Shown: in pieces, positions 1-8,400 of the stretch
Numbering within the stretch: position 1 is the stretch's first letter
Layout of the letters: every line of letters begins with the position of its first letter
Assembly: GCF_001536285.1 (NCBI RefSeq)
Contig: NZ_FAOZ01000012.1
Coordinates: forward strand, 124,001 to 188,000
Length of the DNA stretch: 64,000 nt
Reading direction: 5' to 3'
Source: Parafrankia irregularis
GTDB taxonomy: Bacteria > Actinomycetota > Actinomycetes > Frankiales > Frankiaceae
Notes under the pieces: model-generated
Database searches by the model: none
Told to the model about the DNA's origin: nothing
Seen by the model: only the letters and a program-made list of their open reading frames with translations
Position numbers and translations under genes: made by a program

Positions 1-676
1 CCGCGAGCAGTATCAGCGTCGGCAGCGACCGGGGCCGGCGGGCCGTGGCCAGCAGTGCCGCCACCACGACGAGAACCAGTCCGATCGCGATGGAGCTGAA
101 GACGATCGCCAGGGCCGGCCTGCTCAGCGTGGTTCGGTGGACGACCGGCGCCAGCAGCGTCGACCAGGCGACGAGTGCGCCGGAACCGACGATCAGCGCA
201 CTGTCGAGCACGGTGATCACATACCAGTGCCGGCCATGCGGCCGCGGCAGGCTGCGCGGGCCCGCCCGGGCGAGCACCAGCTCCGACGGCAGGAGCAGCA
301 GCCCGGCGAGCGCAGGCAGGTAGGCGAGCAGGAACGTGGCATGGACGAGCTGGATCTCGTTGTAGACATCGGCGCCGTGGACGATGCCGTGCCAGGAGTT
401 CGCCGACGCGATCAGGAAGCCGCCGAACGTGGTCAGGGCGACCAGCAGGCGCCATCGCCGGTCGTTCGCACCGGCGCGCCGCGCGGTGGACAGCAGCACC
501 ACGGTGGCCACCAGCGTCGCCGCCGTGCAGGCCATATCGACAGCCTGAAGATCATGGGGGGCCGGCAACAGGACCACGCAGATCGTGGCAAGCAGGGCAA
601 AAGCCCAGCAAGCCCAGCACCCGAACGCCGCCGGCCACAGCCGGCTGACCCGCCCACCGGACTCATCCATCGGCAT
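1..676 (-). CDS. Polytopic membrane protein, 3' end beyond the window
   Basis: The frame is open from an ATG at 676 (MPMDESGG...) to the left edge without a stop, so about 225 residues are visible and the C terminus lies outside the window. A second ATG at 670 is in frame; GGGG about 10 nt upstream of 676 could be the ribosome binding site, and an in-frame TGA lies directly above it. The visible part consists almost entirely of hydrophobic helices (at least six, for example residues near 12-36, 90-110 and 150-175), separated by short Arg-rich loops. It resembles the N-terminal membrane sensor part of actinobacterial GGDEF/EAL or PAS proteins, but no signalling domain is in view, so the function is unknown. 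Confidence 0.6.
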   Translation of the reverse strand, partial: MPMDESGGRVSRLWPAAFGCWACWAFALLATICVVLLPAPHDLQAVDMACTAATLVATVVLLSTARRAGANDRRWRLLVALTTFGGFLIASANSWHGIVHGADVYNEIQLVHATFLLAYLPALAGLLLLPSELVLARAGPRSLPRPHGRHWYVITVLDSALIVGSGALVAWSTLLAPVVHRTTLSRPALAIVFSSIAIGLVLVVVAALLATARRPRSLPTLILLA

Positions 677-867
677 ACGTCACATCCCCGATCGGCTCGC
701 CCCGGCCGGACGACCGTCCGGATGCCGCATCGCCAACACCGATCATCAGTATTCTAACCAACCGTGGCCAGATGAATCCTCACCGTGCCCATCGGGATGA
801 TCCGCCCGCAGGCATCCCATCTCGAGTCCAGGGAACCCGCCCCGCCCACCTGGGGAAGCTTCGTTCG

Positions 868-2145
868 TCAGGGGTCCCTGCGGGCCGCGCGGGCGGTCAG
901 GCCCGCGGAGAGCAGGTGCAGGCCGCGGGCGGTCGTCGGGTCGGCACCGGTCAGCTCGGCGATCCGGCGCAGCCGGTAGTCGAGGGTGTTCGGGTGGATG
1001 TGCAGCGCCGTGGCCGCCTCCTGGCGGCGCAGGTCGAGGGCCAGGTACGTCCGCAGTGTGCGCTGAAGATCGGGCTTGTCCTCGAGGCCGTCGAGCAGGT
1101 GCTCGATCGCCGGCAGCGCGACGCTGGGCCGGGTGAGCTGGTACTCGACCAGCAGGTCGTCAAGCTGGAACAGGCCCGGGGCGCGTTCGAGCGCCCGGGC
1201 CAGCCGCAGCAGTTCGGTGGCCTGCTCGTGGGCTTCGGGTAATCGGGCCCGGCGATCCGCCGCCGCGACCGCGACATCCACCAGGGCGCCGTCGAGCGCC
1301 TCGGCGGCCGCGGCGAGCAGGGCCGGTATCCGGTCGATGACGGCGGCACTGTCGTCGTCATCGACCGGGAGCAGGGCCGTCGCGCCGCGGCCGTCGTCGT
1401 CCACGGCGACCGGGACCGCCGGCCCGAAGCAGGTACCGAACGCCTCGTGGAGCCGCCGGGCGTAGCGGCCCGTCCGGTCCGGGGCGCCGGGCTGGCGCGC
1501 ACGGAGCACCGCCACGACGTGGGCGGCGCCGAGCACGACCCCCGCACGGTCGGCGAGGACTTCCGCGGGCGCACCGGCGAGCAGTGCTCCCACCAGCTCG
1601 CGCAGCAGCTCACGCTGCGCGGCGTGACCGGTGTTCGTGGCGGCGACGGCGCCGACGCCGGGGATGAGCATGGGCAGGAAGCGCTGGAGGAACACGGCGA
1701 CGGCGATCACGTCGTCCTCCTCGCCGGGGCCGGCGAGCCGGGCGACCTCCTCCAGGGTGATCCGCGCGCCGATGTGGTGCGCCATCAGCATGGCCTCGGA
1801 CGCCACCTCGTCCGGCGCGGACAGCGCCACCGACGGCTTCAGCAGGGCGAGCTCCGCGGGTGTCGGCAGGCGGTCCTCACGCAGGCAGCGGGCGAACAGC
1901 TCCACGCCGGCGAAGGCGAGCCCGGACAGCTCACCGTGCCCCAGCTCCGGGACGACCTGAGCGGGCGGAAGTTCCGCGATCACGGCGGAGACCATCCGGC
2001 CGGCGATCACGCCGAGCGCGCGGTCGAGCCGGTCACAGATCGAGCGCGGCGGCTGCGGCTGCGGCCGCACCGGCTGCGGCTGCCGCTGCGCCGGCTGCGG
2101 GCCCGGCTCGGCCGGCGGGCTCGCGTCGCCGTTATGAGATCTCAC
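868..2145 (-). CDS. PucR/CdaR-family transcriptional regulator
   Basis: A 425-residue protein whose C terminus (about residues 370-400) carries the PucR-type helix-turn-helix, with the motif ALHIHPNTLDYRLRRI; this HTH_30 module is diagnostic of the family. The middle part resembles the GGDEF-like segment of PucR proteins and the N terminus is Pro/Gln-rich low-complexity sequence. The GTG start at 2145 has AGGGG six bases upstream. The gene is divergent from the acyl-CoA ligase at 2259, with only 113 bp between the two starts, so it probably controls the ligase-P450 pair and itself. Ligand unknown; PucR proteins elsewhere sense metabolites such as purine or amine breakdown products. Confidence 0.85.
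   Translation of the reverse strand: MRSHNGDASPPAEPGPQPAQRQPQPVRPQPQPPRSICDRLDRALGVIAGRMVSAVIAELPPAQVVPELGHGELSGLAFAGVELFARCLREDRLPTPAELALLKPSVALSAPDEVASEAMLMAHHIGARITLEEVARLAGPGEEDDVIAVAVFLQRFLPMLIPGVGAVAATNTGHAAQRELLRELVGALLAGAPAEVLADRAGVVLGAAHVVAVLRARQPGAPDRTGRYARRLHEAFGTCFGPAVPVAVDDDGRGATALLPVDDDDSAAVIDRIPALLAAAAEALDGALVDVAVAAADRRARLPEAHEQATELLRLARALERAPGLFQLDDLLVEYQLTRPSVALPAIEHLLDGLEDKPDLQRTLRTYLALDLRRQEAATALHIHPNTLDYRLRRIAELTGADPTTARGLHLLSAGLTARAARRDP
2135..2144. promoter_or_regulatory. Palindrome TGAGATCTCA at the PucR start codon
   Basis: A perfect 10-bp palindrome overlaps the first codons of the PucR gene in the PucR/ligase divergent region. It could be an autoregulatory operator, but a single short palindrome partly inside coding sequence is weak evidence. 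Confidence 0.25.
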
Positions 2146-2258
2146 AACAAACCCCTACGTCGTTTCGGGCTGACATGCACTGCGATCCAGGTCACATTTG
2201 TCGAGACTCAGGCTGCGCTCACACCGCGTCGGCGGTGGATGAGGATCGGAGGAGACAC

Positions 2259-3902
2259 GTGTACCTGGGATCGGTCGCCCGCGAGGTGCCAGACAAGATC
2301 GCCTACCTGGTCATCGACGGAACTGAGGCCGGCCAGGTGCGGGAGCCGGTCACCTACCGCGAGCTCGACGAGCGTTCCAACCGGCTCGCCCAGCTGTGGT
2401 GGAGCCGCGGGCTGCGACCCGGCGACGTGGTCGCCGTCTGCATGGAGAACAACGCCCGCTACCTCGAGGTGGTCTGGGCGGCGCAGCGCTCCGGCCTGTT
2501 GTACACCGCCGCCAACTACCGCCTGACTCCCGATGAGCTGGCCTACATGGTGGACGACAGCGGGGCCAGGGCCCTGGTCGTCTCCGCCGCCACCGAGCAG
2601 TCGGCGCTCACGCTGCTCGACCGCACACCGTCGGTGCGCGTCCGGCTGGCGGTCGGCGCCGACCTGCCCGGCCACGAGCGCTACGAGGAGGCCGTCGCGA
2701 CCTTCCCGGCGTGTCCGCTCGACACCGAGCTGGAGGGCGGGGACATGCTTTACAGCTCGGGGACGACCGGGCGTCCGAAGGGCATCCGGTCGTCGATCGC
2801 CGAGCCGGCGCCGATCGGTGAGGGCGGGCCGTTGCCCGCGCTGCTGCGGCAGCTCTACGGGTTCGGGCCGGACACGGTCTACCTGTCGCCGGCACCGCTC
2901 TACCACGCGGCCCCGCTGCGGTACTGCGTGACCGCGACCCGGCTCGGCGGCACCGTCGTCGTGATGGAGCGGTTCGACCCCGCGGCGTTCCTCGGCGCGG
3001 TCAGCGAGTACCGGGCCACCCACGCCCAGGTGGTGCCGACGATGTTCGTTCGGCTGTTGAAGATGCCCGAGGAGCAGCGCCTCGCCTACGACACGTCCAG
3101 CCTGCGGTATGTGATCCACGCGGCGGCGCCGTGCCCGCGCCAGGTCAAGCAGGCCGTCCTCGACTGGCTGGGGCCGATCGTCCACGAGTACTACGCGGGC
3201 TCGGAAGGTAACTGTTATGTGGCCTGCTCACCGCAGGACTGGCTGGCGCATCCCGGTTCGGTCGGCCGGGCGCTGCTCGGTGTCCCGCACATCACCGACG
3301 ACGACGGCGTCGAGCTCGGCCCCGGCCAGATCGGCACGGTCTGGTTCTCCGGGGGTCCCGAGTTCAGCTACCACCATGATCCGGTGAAGACTGCCGAGTC
3401 GCACGATGCCCGCGGCTGGTCGACCCTCGGCGACATCGGCTATCTGGACGAGGAGGGCTTCCTCTACCTCACCGACCGCAGGTCCTACACGATCATCACC
3501 GGTGGGGTGAACGTCTACCCGCAGGAGATCGAGGATCTGCTGGTGGGGCATCCGGACGTCCTCGACGCCGCCGTGTTCGGCGTACCCGACCCGGATCTGG
3601 GTCAGCGCGTGCAGGCCGTCGTGCAGCCCGTGCCGGCCGTCGTCGAGAGCATCACCGGAGCCGCCACCGCGGGTCCTGCCGCGGCCATCACCGACACCGC
3701 CATCGCAGCGGCGCAGGACGAGCTGGTCGACGAGCTGATGCGCTACTGCCGTGAGCACCTCGTCGGCCCGAAGCGGCCGAGGGACATCGATATCGTGACC
3801 GAGCTGCCCCGGCATCCCACCGGCAAGCTCTACAAGCGGCTACTTGTAGACCAGTACAGCAGGAACAACCAGGCCAGCCAGTACGACCAGGCCAGCCAGT
3901 AG
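2259..3902 (+). CDS. Acyl-CoA synthetase (AMP-dependent, FadD-like)
   Basis: Predicted to activate a carboxylic acid to its CoA thioester through an acyl-adenylate. The 547-residue protein has the ATP/AMP signature YSSGTTGRPKGI (about residues 163-174), an EYYAGSEG motif, the hinge region at DRRSYTIITGGVNVYPQEIE and the C-terminal catalytic Lys in PTGKLYKR. The GTG start at 2259 is preceded by GGAGGAG at the right distance; the frame stays open far upstream, but that part is antisense to the PucR gene. The P450 follows 67 bp downstream, so the two probably act on the same substrate. An insert near residues 450-475 (Ala/Thr-rich) and a Gln/Ala/Ser tail made from a DNA repeat are unusual. The acyl substrate is not predictable. 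Confidence 0.88.
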   Translation: MYLGSVAREVPDKIAYLVIDGTEAGQVREPVTYRELDERSNRLAQLWWSRGLRPGDVVAVCMENNARYLEVVWAAQRSGLLYTAANYRLTPDELAYMVDDSGARALVVSAATEQSALTLLDRTPSVRVRLAVGADLPGHERYEEAVATFPACPLDTELEGGDMLYSSGTTGRPKGIRSSIAEPAPIGEGGPLPALLRQLYGFGPDTVYLSPAPLYHAAPLRYCVTATRLGGTVVVMERFDPAAFLGAVSEYRATHAQVVPTMFVRLLKMPEEQRLAYDTSSLRYVIHAAAPCPRQVKQAVLDWLGPIVHEYYAGSEGNCYVACSPQDWLAHPGSVGRALLGVPHITDDDGVELGPGQIGTVWFSGGPEFSYHHDPVKTAESHDARGWSTLGDIGYLDEEGFLYLTDRRSYTIITGGVNVYPQEIEDLLVGHPDVLDAAVFGVPDPDLGQRVQAVVQPVPAVVESITGAATAGPAAAITDTAIAAAQDELVDELMRYCREHLVGPKRPRDIDIVTELPRHPTGKLYKRLLVDQYSRNNQASQYDQASQ

Positions 3903-3934
3903 ACCAGGCCAGCCAGCAGGACCAGGCCGGCCAG
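3868..3934 (+). repeat. 17-18 bp tandem repeat running across the ligase stop codon
   Basis: Four copies of ACCAGGCCAGCCAG begin at 3868, 3886, 3903 and 3921 (the last with one mismatch). The first two encode the QASQ tail of the acyl-CoA ligase, the TAG stop lies between copies two and three, and the spacing falls from 18 to 17 there, so the downstream copies are out of frame. Confidence 0.8.
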
Positions 3935-3969
3935 ACCAGCCAGCTCTGACCCGGGAGGAATGCGCCGCG

Positions 3970-5250
3970 ATGACAGTGGCCGCCGGTTCGACGCCGCTAC
4001 GCACGGTCGACGACGTCGACCTGTCCGACATGTCCTTCTGGGTCCGGCCGCGGGCCGAGATCGACGCGGCGTTCGCCCTGCTGCGGGCCGAGCGCCCGCT
4101 GCCGTTCTACCCGGAGCCGGTCTTCGCCAACGGCGCCATCCCCTCGGGCGCCGGCTACTATGCCGTCACCCGCCACGCCGACATCGCGCGGATCAGCGCC
4201 GAGCCGGGGATCTTCTCGTCGGCGCAGGGCGCCACGACCATCGTCGACCTGCCGGCGGAGTTCCTGGAGTTCTTCGGCGGAATGATCAACCTGGACGCAC
4301 CCCGGCACCACCGGCTGCGCCGCATCGTCTCCCGGGCGTTCACGCCGCGCATCATCGCGCAGACCGAGGCCGACATCGCCGCGATCGCCCGCACCGTCGT
4401 CGACGACCTGGTCGCGGGCGGCCCGGGCGAGTTCGTCGAGCGGGTCGCCGCCCGGCTCCCGCTGGAGGTCATCTGCCGGATGATGGGCCTGCCGCGAGAG
4501 CGCTACGCCGACGTCTTCCGCTGCACGAACGTGATCCTCGGCTCCGCCGACGCGGACTACGTGCCCGAGGGCACCGACATCGTCGCCGCCCTGCTCGGCG
4601 CGGGCGCGGAGCTCGCCGCGCTGCTGCAGGAGACCGCGGCGGCGCGGCGGGCGAACCCGGCGGATGACCTCACGACCGCGCTCGCCCTCGCCGAGGTCGA
4701 CGGCGAGCGGCTGGACAACGGTGAGATTGCCTCGTTCTTCATCCTGCTGCTGGTCGCCGGCAACGAGACCACGCGCACCGCGATCAGCCATGCGCTGCTC
4801 GCGTTGACGGCGTTCCCGGCCCAGCGGGAGATCTGGCAGCGTGACATCGACGGGACGACCGCGACCGCCGTCGAGGAGATCGTGCGCTGGGCGAGCCCGG
4901 TGCGCTGGATGCGCCGCACCGTCACCCGCGAGGTGGACGTCGCCGGTCAGCGGCTGACGGCCGGCGACAAGGTGCTGCTGTTCTACTCGTCGGCGAACCG
5001 CGACGAGTCCGTGTTCACCGGCCCCGACCGCTTCGACGTCCGCCGCGACCCCAACCCGCATCTGGGGTTCGGCGGCCACGGCCCGCACTTCTGCCTCGGC
5101 GCCCATCTGGCCCGCCGCGAGATCTCGGTGATCTGGCGCGAGCTGTTCGCCCGCATGCCGGACATCCACGCGGTCGGCGAACCCGAATGGCTGGCCAGCA
5201 GTTTCATCAACGGCGTCAAGCGCCTGAACTGTGACTTCACTGCCCGCTGA
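3970..5250 (+). CDS. Cytochrome P450
   Basis: Soluble class I bacterial P450 of 426 residues. The I-helix oxygen-activation motif is VAGNETTRTA (about residues 259-268), the ExxR pair is in EEIVRW, and the heme-binding loop FGGHGPHFCLGAH puts the axial Cys near residue 375. The AGNETTR form of the I-helix is typical of the CYP125/CYP142/CYP124-like group that hydroxylates sterol and isoprenoid side chains, but subfamily assignment from motifs alone is tentative. The ATG at 3970 has GGGAGGA about 11 bp upstream. It follows the acyl-CoA ligase on the same strand and is probably co-transcribed. No ferredoxin or ferredoxin reductase gene lies nearby, so redox partners must come from elsewhere. 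Confidence 0.93.
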   Translation: MTVAAGSTPLRTVDDVDLSDMSFWVRPRAEIDAAFALLRAERPLPFYPEPVFANGAIPSGAGYYAVTRHADIARISAEPGIFSSAQGATTIVDLPAEFLEFFGGMINLDAPRHHRLRRIVSRAFTPRIIAQTEADIAAIARTVVDDLVAGGPGEFVERVAARLPLEVICRMMGLPRERYADVFRCTNVILGSADADYVPEGTDIVAALLGAGAELAALLQETAAARRANPADDLTTALALAEVDGERLDNGEIASFFILLLVAGNETTRTAISHALLALTAFPAQREIWQRDIDGTTATAVEEIVRWASPVRWMRRTVTREVDVAGQRLTAGDKVLLFYSSANRDESVFTGPDRFDVRRDPNPHLGFGGHGPHFCLGAHLARREISVIWRELFARMPDIHAVGEPEWLASSFINGVKRLNCDFTAR

Positions 5251-5399
5251 GCTCGTCTTTCGCGCGTGCGGGTGGAGTGCCAGCCGCATGATCTTCTGGC
5301 TCGTGCTCCACCGGCGCTGCTGGGCCTTCGACCCTGGTAGGGGGAGTCCGCAGAGGCCCCGGCAGCCCGGTTTGGCGAGTCGCAAGAGTGAGCGATCTA

Positions 5400-5430
5400 G
5401 GTCGTTCGGACGACCAGAATCCTTCTTTCT
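5400..5430 (+). terminator. Hairpin with T-rich tail after the P450 gene
   Basis: Six-base arms GGTCGT / ACGACC (5400-5405, 5410-5415) with a 4-nt loop, followed by the pyrimidine/T-rich stretch CCTTCTTTCTT. This is a plausible terminator for the ligase-P450 unit. The rest of 5251-5540 holds no gene I can support; a second small palindrome CCTCTTGAGAGG lies at 5466-5477. Confidence 0.45.
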
Positions 5431-5540
5431 TGCGGGACGCCAGGTGAACCCGCACCCCTTTTGCCCCTCTTGAGAGGAAATACGGATGCCGCGCGGCGGT
5501 TCCGGATCCGCCGAGGCCTCGCCGTCGGCAGCCCAGCGGC

Positions 5541-6512
5541 TCATCGCTGGTAGGTACGCAGCTGCGCGCGGAGCTCGTCGTACCAGGCGTACGGCCCACG
5601 CTGGCTTTCCCGCGGTGGTGTGCCCAGGGCGTCGACCAGGTCCGTCACCCCGTAGGTGATGCGGTACGCCGCCAACGACGCGGCTGTGTCCAGCCAGCCG
5701 CCGCCTTTCAGCCCGGATGGCGGGCCATAGCCGAGGGCGATGGTCAGCCATTTCGGCAGCAGGGCCGACTCGCTGACCGCTGCGGCGACCCGCCGCCGGA
5801 GCAGCTGACACAGCCGGGCACGGGCCTCATCCCCGCCAGTGATCGCGGAGCCGTGCACGGCCTGCTGGTCGTCGTCGGCGGCGATGAGAGCGGAGGCCGC
5901 CGCCGCCTCCTGCCTGACCTGCTCGAGTTGTCGCGCAAGAGTGTCCGTGTCAAGAACGGCCTGACGGAAGGCGTCCGCCGCCTCGCCGTGTGGAGCGCCG
6001 CCCAGCGGCACGTCGGCGAGGACGGCGCTGTGCCTGACCGCTTCGGACCGGCGCCGAACGTACTGGTCGCCGAGACTTCGATGGCGCTCGACGACCTGGA
6101 CGTGGTGGGCCCGGTCGGATTCGTCCAACACCGCTGCCCGCGCCTCGTCGCCCCGTCGGATTATCCCGATGAGGTTCCTGGTGAAATGGTCCGAGTCATC
6201 GAGATCGGCCACGGGGGCCCCGTCCGTCGACCGCACGGCCTGCTCGATGAAGTCCACTCGGAGCTTCAGGTCCTCCGTATCATTCCGTGCCACGACCAGC
6301 GCCGCCGAAATCTTCTCGAATTCTTCCCGGAGGCCGACCAGGCCGGCCGTCACCTCCTCCAGGCGGCCATCGTCCAGCAGCTCAACCCGCCGTTTGACGT
6401 CATCATACTTCTTCGTCGCCTTACGAAGATCGACTCTGAGAGTGCGAACCTCCCTTTCCAGATCGTCGAAATCCGACTGGCTGGGGTGGGGCGGGTCCTG
6501 CTCGGTTGCCAT
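5541..6512 (-). CDS. Unknown protein with N-terminal coiled coil
   Basis: I do not recognise the family. The 323-residue protein starts MATEQDPPHPSQSDFDD and then has a long heptad-rich coiled-coil stretch (about residues 12-90) with alternating acidic and basic residues. A mixed helical region follows, and the C terminus is rich in aromatic residues (ALGYGPPSGLKGGGW, then AYRITYGVTDL). There is no signal peptide or membrane segment. The ATG at 6512 has AGGGAG five bases upstream; the frame stays open far upstream, but that part is noncoding or antisense. It lies 53 bp downstream of the membrane protein ending at 6566, and both have charged coiled-coil segments, so the two products may form a membrane-associated complex (inference). 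Confidence 0.7.
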   Translation of the reverse strand: MATEQDPPHPSQSDFDDLEREVRTLRVDLRKATKKYDDVKRRVELLDDGRLEEVTAGLVGLREEFEKISAALVVARNDTEDLKLRVDFIEQAVRSTDGAPVADLDDSDHFTRNLIGIIRRGDEARAAVLDESDRAHHVQVVERHRSLGDQYVRRRSEAVRHSAVLADVPLGGAPHGEAADAFRQAVLDTDTLARQLEQVRQEAAAASALIAADDDQQAVHGSAITGGDEARARLCQLLRRRVAAAVSESALLPKWLTIALGYGPPSGLKGGGWLDTAASLAAYRITYGVTDLVDALGTPPRESQRGPYAWYDELRAQLRTYQR

Positions 6513-6565
6513 GGCGCTCCCTTTCATGGAGCCAGCAGCGGGGCCGGCGCTCTCACGGCGTCGAC

Positions 6566-7063
6566 TCAGCCGGACAGCAGGACACCGAGGACCGCCAGGA
6601 CGACGATGACCGCACACCAGCCGGGGAGAGCTCCGAAGGCGACCAGAACCGCCGCCGCGGCGGTGGCGGCGAGGGCCACGGCTCGCAGAAGGCGACGGTC
6701 CTGTCCAATACGTGGCCGACGCGACTCGGCACCGAGGTCCACAAGGGCCAGCAGCCCGGAGACGCCCATCAGGAGCCACCATCGGCTGACCCAGCCAGCC
6801 GCGGCCGAGACGAGAACGAGCGCCGCCACACCAGCGGTCACCGCACTGACCATCCGGATCGTTCTGACGGCCGCCAGCCGCCGCCGTTCCTCGGCTGCCT
6901 TTTCCGCCCGATCCTTGCTGTCCAGCAATTCGACGGTGGTCCGCAGGAGACCGTTCACCGCGTCCTGGTACTCCGCACCTTGCCGGGGTTTCTCTCCCAG
7001 TGCGCGGTGCTGCGCGCGCAGACGCTGCTGGATCTCCTCGGCCTCGCTCAGGTCGACGTCCAC
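6566..7063 (-). CDS. Unknown membrane protein with N-terminal coiled coil
   Basis: About 165 residues. An N-terminal charged helix (VDVDLSEAEEIQQRL..., residues 1-70) looks like a coiled coil. Two pairs of hydrophobic helices follow: TIRMVSAVTAGVAALVLVSA and WWLLMGVSGLLALVDLG, then a basic loop, then AVALAATAAAAVLVAFGALP and CAVIVVLAVLGVLLSG at the very C terminus. I chose the GTG at 7063 because ACGGAG precedes it; another GTG at 7102 is in frame but lacks a clear ribosome binding site. It is the first gene of a two-gene unit with the coiled-coil protein downstream. The family is not recognised. Confidence 0.65.
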   Translation of the reverse strand: MDVDLSEAEEIQQRLRAQHRALGEKPRQGAEYQDAVNGLLRTTVELLDSKDRAEKAAEERRRLAAVRTIRMVSAVTAGVAALVLVSAAAGWVSRWWLLMGVSGLLALVDLGAESRRPRIGQDRRLLRAVALAATAAAAVLVAFGALPGWCAVIVVLAVLGVLLSG

Positions 7064-7190
7064 AGGGGCTCCGTTTCCAACGTTCGTTCCACCGCAGGCC
7101 ACCGCAGGAGAAGGAGAGCAGGAAGAGACAAGCAGGGCAACATAGTAGGGCCGTGGTGGCGAAGGATCGGCTGCTACGCGATTTCCCGCC

Positions 7191-7209
7191 GCCCGTTTCC
7201 GGAACGGGC
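7191..7209 (-). terminator. Hairpin downstream of the AraC-type gene
   Basis: Arms GCCCGTT / AACGGGC with a 5-nt loop lie 40 bp beyond the stop of the AraC-type gene and upstream of the 7063 gene. It may be a terminator, or an operator for the downstream gene. Confidence 0.4.
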
Positions 7210-7248
7210 CTCAAGCCCACCGAACAGCGGAGTCGAATCCCAGGGACC

Positions 7249-8292
7249 TCACGGTCGGGGCGCTGTCTGTTCCCCGGAGCGGTGCTGCTCACCGGAGCGG
7301 TGCTGCTCACCGGAGCGGTGCTGCTCACCGGAGCGGTGCTGCTCCGCGGACTGCCGCTGCCACTCGCGCGGGGTGACGCCGTACAGGCGGCGGAAGCGGC
7401 GGGTGAAATGGGTGGGGTCACTGAAGCCCCAGCGGCTGGCGACCATCGCGATGGTGCGGTGCCGGTGCTCCGGGCGGCGTAGTTCCTCGCGGGCGCCCCG
7501 CAGCCGCTCACCGATGATCCACTGTTCGAGGCTGACGTCGGCCTGGGCGCAGATCTTGTACAGGTGGCGGACGGAGATGTTGTGGGCGGCCGCGATCACG
7601 GCCGGCCGCAGGTCGGGGTCGACGAGATGCCGGCGGCAGTAGGCCCGGATCTGGGTGAGCAGTGTTTCGTCGAGCACGTCACGGGCGCGCGGCTCGGCGT
7701 GCGCGGCGGACGCCAGCAGGGCGCGGGCCAGCTCGATGCTTCCCCGTCCGAGCAGGTGCGCGGCCGGGTCGACGCTGAGGCTGGGCGCCTCCCGGACCAG
7801 GTGGGCGACATGGTCGGTCATCAGGCCGTACAGCGGGCTGTCGCGCAGGTTGACCGCCGCGCGACGGATCACGTCGATCGGGAGCCCGACCTGCTGGAAC
7901 GGGATCTGGATGCAGCCAGCCGCGCCGTCACCGGACCAGGAGAAGTCGTACGGCGACGACAGGTCGGCCATCATCAGCGCGCCGGGCGGCACGGTCTGCT
8001 GGTGCCCGAGCTGCTCATGGCGGCCGTCGGCGCGCAGCTGGACGGACAGCGCGACCACCGGCGCGGCGTCCTGCCTGGCCTGCTTCGCCGTGCGGAGCAG
8101 GCGCAGCCCCGAGGAGCGGGCGACGAACACGTTCGCCGCCCCGAGATCCCAGACCTCGAGGCGGGTGCGCACGTCACCGCCCGGGTTCTCGTGGATCACG
8201 TGCGACGGGACGGACGCCTCCATCATCGCCGCGTGGACGGCGTCGATCCGCTCCCCCGGCGGCAGGTCCGCCGTGTCCAGCACGAATCCCAT
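7249..8292 (-). CDS. AraC-family transcriptional regulator
   Basis: A 347-residue activator-type regulator. The N-terminal two thirds resemble the AraC-binding-like cupin domain of the AraC/OxyR-NahR-XylS-like group ([14 protein letters not shown]...). The C-terminal double helix-turn-helix spans about residues 225-325, with the family motif [20 protein letters not shown] followed by [11 protein letters not shown]. The ATG at 8292 has GGAG just upstream and is preferred to an in-frame GTG at 8334. The last 25 residues are a (EQHRSG)n tail encoded by an 18-bp tandem repeat, which is not part of the family fold. The gene is divergent from the LAL regulator, with starts 109 bp apart. Target genes are probably local: the hydrolase run or the LAL gene. 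Confidence 0.9.
   Translation of the reverse strand: MGFVLDTADLPPGERIDAVHAAMMEASVPSHVIHENPGGDVRTRLEVWDLGAANVFVARSSGLRLLRTAKQARQDAAPVVALSVQLRADGRHEQLGHQQTVPPGALMMADLSSPYDFSWSGDGAAGCIQIPFQQVGLPIDVIRRAAVNLRDSPLYGLMTDHVAHLVREAPSLSVDPAAHLLGRGSIELARALLASAAHAEPRARDVLDETLLTQIRAYCRRHLVDPDLRPAVIAAAHNISVRHLYKICAQADVSLEQWIIGERLRGAREELRRPEHRHRTIAMVASRWGFSDPTHFTRRFRRLYGVTPREWQRQSAEQHRSGEQHRSGEQHRSGEQHRSGEQTAPRP
7273..7344 (-). repeat. 18-bp tandem repeat, four copies, in the AraC-type gene
   Basis: Four head-to-tail copies of an 18-bp unit (CCGGAGCGGTGCTGCTCA on the + strand) encode EQHRSG in frame at the C terminus of the AraC-type regulator. The copies are nearly identical, so the array is young and probably variable in length. 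Confidence 0.9.
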
Positions 8293-8307
8293 CCGCTCCG
8301 CCCCTGT

Positions 8308-8334
8308 GTGCACGGTGAGCCGACAACGGTGCAC
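8308..8334. promoter_or_regulatory. Paired GTGCAC sites between the AraC and LAL genes
   Basis: Two GTGCAC palindromes (8308-8313 and 8329-8334), 21 bp or two helical turns apart, sit in the 108-bp divergent intergenic region. The spacing fits a dimeric regulator binding one face of the DNA. Which of the two regulators would bind is unknown. Confidence 0.35.
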
Positions 8335-8400
8335 GCACAGCCCTGCTGTCGGCGCACCACCCCCCTAACGTTCCTTCCGGAGTCTTATCAGGAGGTAGCG

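Noticed and set aside
5395-5402. ATCTAGGT as a ninth operator site
   Set aside because: One core mismatch, G+C-rich flanks and a position after the P450 gene rather than at a promoter.
7273-7344. CRISPR-like repeat array
   Set aside because: Units are contiguous 18-bp copies without spacers and are in frame with the AraC gene; no cas genes.
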